Shown: one piece after another, positions 32,183 through 35,656 of the stretch
Numbering within the stretch: position 1 is the first letter of the stretch
How the letters are laid out: every line of letters starts with the position of its first letter
NCBI GenBank assembly: GCA_040224245.1
Contig: JBEGIR010000051.1
Coordinates: 1-35,656 of the forward strand
Source of the DNA: Puniceicoccaceae bacterium
Lineage (GTDB): Bacteria; Verrucomicrobiota; Verrucomicrobiia; Opitutales; JAFGAQ01
Direction of reading: 5' to 3'
DNA length: 35,656 nt
The notes under the pieces: model-generated
What the model saw: only the letters and a program-made list of their open reading frames with translations
The model's database searches: none
What the model was told of the DNA's origin: nothing
Translations under genes and position numbers: made by a program

Positions 32183-32572
32183 CTAGAGCAGGGACACCGG
32201 AAGCACCTCATCATCGTCTGACTCGGACCATGATTCCGTATGCGCAGGGTGTGATGCCACTGCTTCGAGAATTTCATGCATCGTGCTCCACTGTTCCCGC
32301 AGGATGTTGAGGGAACGCTTTCCTTCCGGTAGCAGCGAATAGTATTTGCGACGCCGACCCGACTGCGGTGCGATCCATTCGCTGTGGATCCAGCCCAGGC
32401 GCTCCAGTCGATGAAGGATCGGGTAAAGCATGCCTTCCTCCCACTGCAACCGACCCTTCGACAATGCGTGCACTTCGCGAATGAGGGCATAGCCGTAGCG
32501 CGGTTCGCGCTCCAGCAACATCAGAATCAATGGCGTGGCTGATGCAGCATTCAGGTCTTTCGAAAACTCCAT
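32183..32572 (-). CDS. PadR-family transcriptional regulator
   Basis: A 129-residue winged-helix repressor. TPLILMLLEREPRYGYALIR with EGMLYPILHRLERLGWI is the PadR N-terminal DNA-binding domain; SGRRRKYYSLLPEGKR is the wing. The C-terminus is helical and acidic, for dimerisation. The frame is open 42 codons upstream, but MEFSKDLNAAS at 32572 gives the normal length, and a palindrome of the PadR-operator type overlaps this start. It diverges from the propeller histidine kinase gene across 281 bp and may control it as well as itself. Confidence 0.92.
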   Translation of the reverse strand: MEFSKDLNAASATPLILMLLEREPRYGYALIREVHALSKGRLQWEEGMLYPILHRLERLGWIHSEWIAPQSGRRRKYYSLLPEGKRSLNILREQWSTMHEILEAVASHPAHTESWSESDDDEVLPVSLL

Positions 32573-32590
32573 ACCTAGTAATTCTTGGTA
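32572..32590. promoter_or_regulatory. Candidate PadR operator at the padR start
   Basis: TACCTAGTAATTCTTGGTA, 19 bp, is symmetric at 7 of 9 position pairs and overlaps the first base of the chosen start codon. PadR proteins commonly bind such AT-rich palindromes in their own promoters, giving autorepression. Confidence 0.45.
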
Positions 32591-32853
32591 AATCTCCATT
32601 CCTGGCAATGGTGAATTTCTGCAATTCCCTGCAGGGATATTCGTTTTTTTGTTTCCGCAGCTCCCTACACCGCCTAGAGTGCGATGTTGAGCGGCCATGG
32701 TTTAGCCCGCCGCATGCAAATCCCGATACCCGTCATGAAAGGAACCGTCTTGATTCACGGCTTGCTGCTGCCCGCAGCCTGTAGCTCCGTGTCCCGTATC
32801 CGCCTGTTGCGTACCACTTTCCAACCCAGCCTTTCGAGGAAATCCGGTGGAAA
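32591..32853. other. Divergent promoter region between padR and the sensor kinase
   Basis: About 260 bp, no gene supported. It contains CCCTGCAGGG, a perfect 10-bp palindrome at 32626-32635. GGTGGA just before 32854 may serve as ribosome binding site for the kinase. Confidence 0.5.
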
Positions 32854-35656
32854 ATGAACCCGCTCAACAATCTGAACTCCAGGCCACTGCACATGTTTCT
32901 TCCAAGAATTCATTCGGGTTGCTTCCAAGCACTCTGGAGCAAGGTCGCCCTATGGTTCTGTGTGGTCGCAGGGGTTACGGGTGCGGTAGCCGCAACCCCA
33001 ACCCCCCTGGGCCTGCCTCTCAGTCGCTTCCACTCCCTGGATGAAATCGGGGGAATCAATGGTGATTTTGAGATCAGTTTTGATCCGCTGGGCCGCCTCG
33101 CTCTGGTGCAAAACGGATCTTTTGCCGTGCTCAATGATCGCAATTGGGAATTCCTGACCGAATTTGACGATACCACTGAAGTGCTGCATGCCGTGCTCCA
33201 ATTGTCCGAGGACGAAGCCTGGTACGGTGCAAGTGGTTCCTGGGGAAAGCTGGTCCGCACAGCATCCGGGGGATTCGAACCCGTACAACTCTCCCCTTCG
33301 GACCGTCCTACCTGGTCAAAATCCACAAACTACCTGATGCTTTTCCCATTCCGGGATGGCATCTGCTTCGGAAACTGGAATGGCCTGGTTTACCGGGAGA
33401 CCCAGTCAGGAGCCACAACCTACGTTGAATTGCCGGAGATGATCAACGCCTTCGCTGTTGCTGACCGCCTGTTTGTGGTTTCGGCCGAAACGGGTTTGTA
33501 TGAGGTTGATCTGAAACAGAATCAGCTGCAAAAAATGGAGATCTCCCCCCTGCGCCAGCAAATTCTCTACCACCACACCCGTTTCAATGAAACCTTCATG
33601 CTGTGCGCCACGCGTCGCCACGGCCTGTTCCTTTTTGACGGCGACAAGTTGCTCCCATGGCAGAACGAACTCGATGCCATTGAGGATCCCATGATCACCG
33701 CGATCTGTCAGCTTCCGGAGAAAAATATCGCCATTTCCCTTGATGGAGTTGGCTTGTTCATCCTCGACCCCCTCGGGCGCGTGCTCTCCGCCTACACCGC
33801 ACCGGAGTTCCAAAACATTCAGTCGATCATTTCAAACGAATATGGTATCCTATGGTTCGCAACGGAGTTCGGACTGCAACAGGTCTTTTATGGCAGTCGC
33901 GTTGCTATTCTCGACAGTCGACAGGGACTGCCCATCAATTGGCCCCAGGTTGTGAAATGGAGGGGACGCACCATCATTGCATCCAACGGACGTCTGTTCG
34001 AATCGTGTGACAGGGATGCCCTGCAAACCACACCCTTTCAATTGCTTGAGCATCAACCTGACTGGGGCACCTGGGGTCTCGCCAGTGATGGAACAACCCT
34101 GTTGTCAGGAAACCGCACCGGCATCTACGAACGCGTTGCAGAGGATCGCTTTGTGCAGGTGCTCGACAATTTTTCCGCTGACCGTCTGGTCATGGTGGAT
34201 GATGACCGATGCTATGTCATCGGAAAGGAATCCAGCACCATGATTCAACGCATCGACGGGGTCTGGAAGGAGATCACGGAGCGGGTCCCGGGAGTGGGAT
34301 ACCCCACCGTCGTTCACCGTGCAGGCAATTCTGTATGGATCGAACTGGGGGTACACCGGGTCGCCCGCATTTCCCATCGTGACGGTGCTTTGCACACACA
34401 ACTCTTTGACCAGTTTCCCTGGGAGGAACCCGGCTGGATTCACATCGGTGTGGTTGGGGATCTTGTCATGCTCAGCTCTCCCACAGAAGGGCGACTGTTT
34501 TTTGATGAAAAATCGGAAGCGTTCATCCCCGCACCGGAGGCATGGCATTTTCTCGAAACCCTGCCCTACCTGATCGGCCGCATGGCGGAAGATGCAGCGG
34601 GCAACGTCTGGGTTTCCCATTACCAAGGCATTTCGCAGCTTCAACCCTCCGGCAACTCCTACCAGATTTCGACGACCGGATTTGAATTCGTGCGCGCATC
34701 CTATCCCATCGTGCGCGTTGTCGATGGTTCTGACGTCTGGTTCAACACCGGAACCTCACTCTTTCATGTCAATAACGCCATGCAGAGCCAGCCGTTCGCA
34801 GTTCTCAATCCTCAAATCGTGGCGGTGACCGACCAGAGCACAGGCCAGGTCATTGCCTCAACCGGATCGATGCCCGACGAAACCCTCGTGCTTGATTTTG
34901 CTCAAAACAGCCTGAGCTTTCAGTTCTTCGCGGGCAGCTACGCCATTCGCAATCCGCGCTACAACATCGAGATCGAAGCTCCCTTTCTCAAATGGGGCAT
35001 GCAGGATGCAGATTCCAACATCACCCTGCCCAATCTTCGGGAGGGTCGCTACCGCATGACCTGTCAGCTCACCGACAACCGTTTTGGTATCGGAGATGCC
35101 ATCACCTTCGATTTTCTGATCCATCCGCCATGGTATCGCGCACCGCTGGCCTATACCGGTTATGGACTGCTTGCTGCAGCAGCCTTTGCCCTGTTGATCC
35201 GTTGGTTGCTGTACCGCTCACGCATGCGAAACAAGCGACTCAGCCAACTCGTCAAGGAGCGAACGGAAGCGCTGGAGTCCACCATGCACAAGCTGAATCT
35301 GGAAACCCGCAATGCCGCAACCCTCGCCGAACGGGACCGTCTCGCAGGTGAGATTCATGACAGTGTGCAGCAGGGTCTGGCAGGTTTGATGATCCATCTC
35401 GACGGGGTACTGCGCTCACCCACTGTCAGCGATGACCTGAGGGCCAGTCTTGGTACTGCTCGCAAGATGCTCGAATATACGCGAAAAGAGGTGCAGCATG
35501 CCCTGCTCAATATGGAATCACCCCTGCTGGAAGATTGTGACATTGGCAAGGCGCTTCAACGCATCGCCGACCTCGTCTCACCGCATTCCAGCGACATCCA
35601 GATTCGCGTTGAAGGGGAACCGTTTGCGATTCCTCCGAGCGACGCTCATCACGTGC
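32854..35656 (+). CDS. Propeller-type sensor histidine kinase, C-terminus cut by window end
   Basis: 934 residues are visible, open at the right edge. A signal-anchor (about 28-48, VALWFCVVAGVTGAVAA) leads to a long beta-propeller-like periplasmic part (about 55-680) with repeated short blades such as GILWFATEFGLQQV and GNVWVSHYQGISQL, as in two-component-regulator propellers. A Y_Y_Y-type domain follows at about 687-757, then a transmembrane helix at about 764-786. The HisKA_3 dimerisation helix has RDRLAGEIHDSVQQG with phosphoacceptor His835, the NarL/LytS-type arrangement that pairs with LuxR-type response regulators. The ATPase domain lies beyond the window. Such sensors in gut and marine bacteria often detect glycans, so a link with the pectin genes is possible but unproven. 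Start at 32854 gives the signal peptide. Confidence 0.9.
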   Translation, partial: MNPLNNLNSRPLHMFLPRIHSGCFQALWSKVALWFCVVAGVTGAVAATPTPLGLPLSRFHSLDEIGGINGDFEISFDPLGRLALVQNGSFAVLNDRNWEFLTEFDDTTEVLHAVLQLSEDEAWYGASGSWGKLVRTASGGFEPVQLSPSDRPTWSKSTNYLMLFPFRDGICFGNWNGLVYRETQSGATTYVELPEMINAFAVADRLFVVSAETGLYEVDLKQNQLQKMEISPLRQQILYHHTRFNETFMLCATRRHGLFLFDGDKLLPWQNELDAIEDPMITAICQLPEKNIAISLDGVGLFILDPLGRVLSAYTAPEFQNIQSIISNEYGILWFATEFGLQQVFYGSRVAILDSRQGLPINWPQVVKWRGRTIIASNGRLFESCDRDALQTTPFQLLEHQPDWGTWGLASDGTTLLSGNRTGIYERVAEDRFVQVLDNFSADRLVMVDDDRCYVIGKESSTMIQRIDGVWKEITERVPGVGYPTVVHRAGNSVWIELGVHRVARISHRDGALHTQLFDQFPWEEPGWIHIGVVGDLVMLSSPTEGRLFFDEKSEAFIPAPEAWHFLETLPYLIGRMAEDAAGNVWVSHYQGISQLQPSGNSYQISTTGFEFVRASYPIVRVVDGSDVWFNTGTSLFHVNNAMQSQPFAVLNPQIVAVTDQSTGQVIASTGSMPDETLVLDFAQNSLSFQFFAGSYAIRNPRYNIEIEAPFLKWGMQDADSNITLPNLREGRYRMTCQLTDNRFGIGDAITFDFLIHPPWYRAPLAYTGYGLLAAAAFALLIRWLLYRSRMRNKRLSQLVKERTEALESTMHKLNLETRNAATLAERDRLAGEIHDSVQQGLAGLMIHLDGVLRSPTVSDDLRASLGTARKMLEYTRKEVQHALLNMESPLLEDCDIGKALQRIADLVSPHSSDIQIRVEGEPFAIPPSDAHHV

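Overview
The window reads as chromosomal DNA of a Verrucomicrobiota-like bacterium, probably close to Opitutia. This is inferred from gene content, not from a marker-gene search. The clues are a TIGR02999-type ECF sigma factor paired with a transmembrane Ser/Thr kinase, a Tat-exported Gfo/Idh/MocA oxidoreductase, a three-subunit Bacteroidetes/PVC-style succinate dehydrogenase, many plant-polysaccharide enzymes, weak Shine-Dalgarno sequences and abundant short intergenic repeats.

Layout. 1-7.5 kb is housekeeping: tRNA-Leu(GAG), a 635-residue protein with basic and acidic low-complexity ends, tsaE and thiL facing rpsR and tsaC (two t6A-tRNA modification genes on either side of one short divergent promoter region), and a TPR sensor histidine kinase. 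7.8-14.8 kb is central carbon metabolism: one giant gene fusing E1alpha, E1beta, lipoyl and acyltransferase parts of a 2-oxoacid dehydrogenase complex, then sdhCAB with a good promoter and terminator.

14.8-19.4 kb is an accessory, repeat-rich island. It holds a decayed integron integrase 3' end, a Tat-type oxidoreductase flanked by ~100-bp inverted repeats, and a RelBE/ParE-like toxin-antitoxin pair bracketed by two ~0.57-kb direct copies of a composite repeat (order C-A-B-A). A hairpin belonging to the A unit recurs with matched arm changes at 23.48 kb.

19.4-28.7 kb looks like a pectin/rhamnogalacturonan-I utilisation locus. A GH28 polygalacturonase-like enzyme and a GH112 galactosyl phosphorylase diverge from a structured intergenic region. 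An operon reading the other way encodes a GPH sugar symporter, a GH43 exo-arabinosidase-like enzyme and a secreted GH43 endo-arabinanase. A LigB-like NAD-dependent DNA ligase with a signal peptide sits between them. Together these genes could clip arabinan side chains, import oligosaccharides and phosphorolyse galactosyl-rhamnose inside the cell; that pathway is inference.

28.9-35.7 kb is regulatory: an ECF sigma factor and Ser/Thr kinase operon, a PadR repressor, and a divergent propeller-type sensor histidine kinase cut off by the window end.

The less usual items are the single-chain E1-E2 fusion with substitutions in two family motifs, the exported ligase, the composite repeats around the toxin-antitoxin pair, and the structured divergent promoter of the GH28/GH112 pair.
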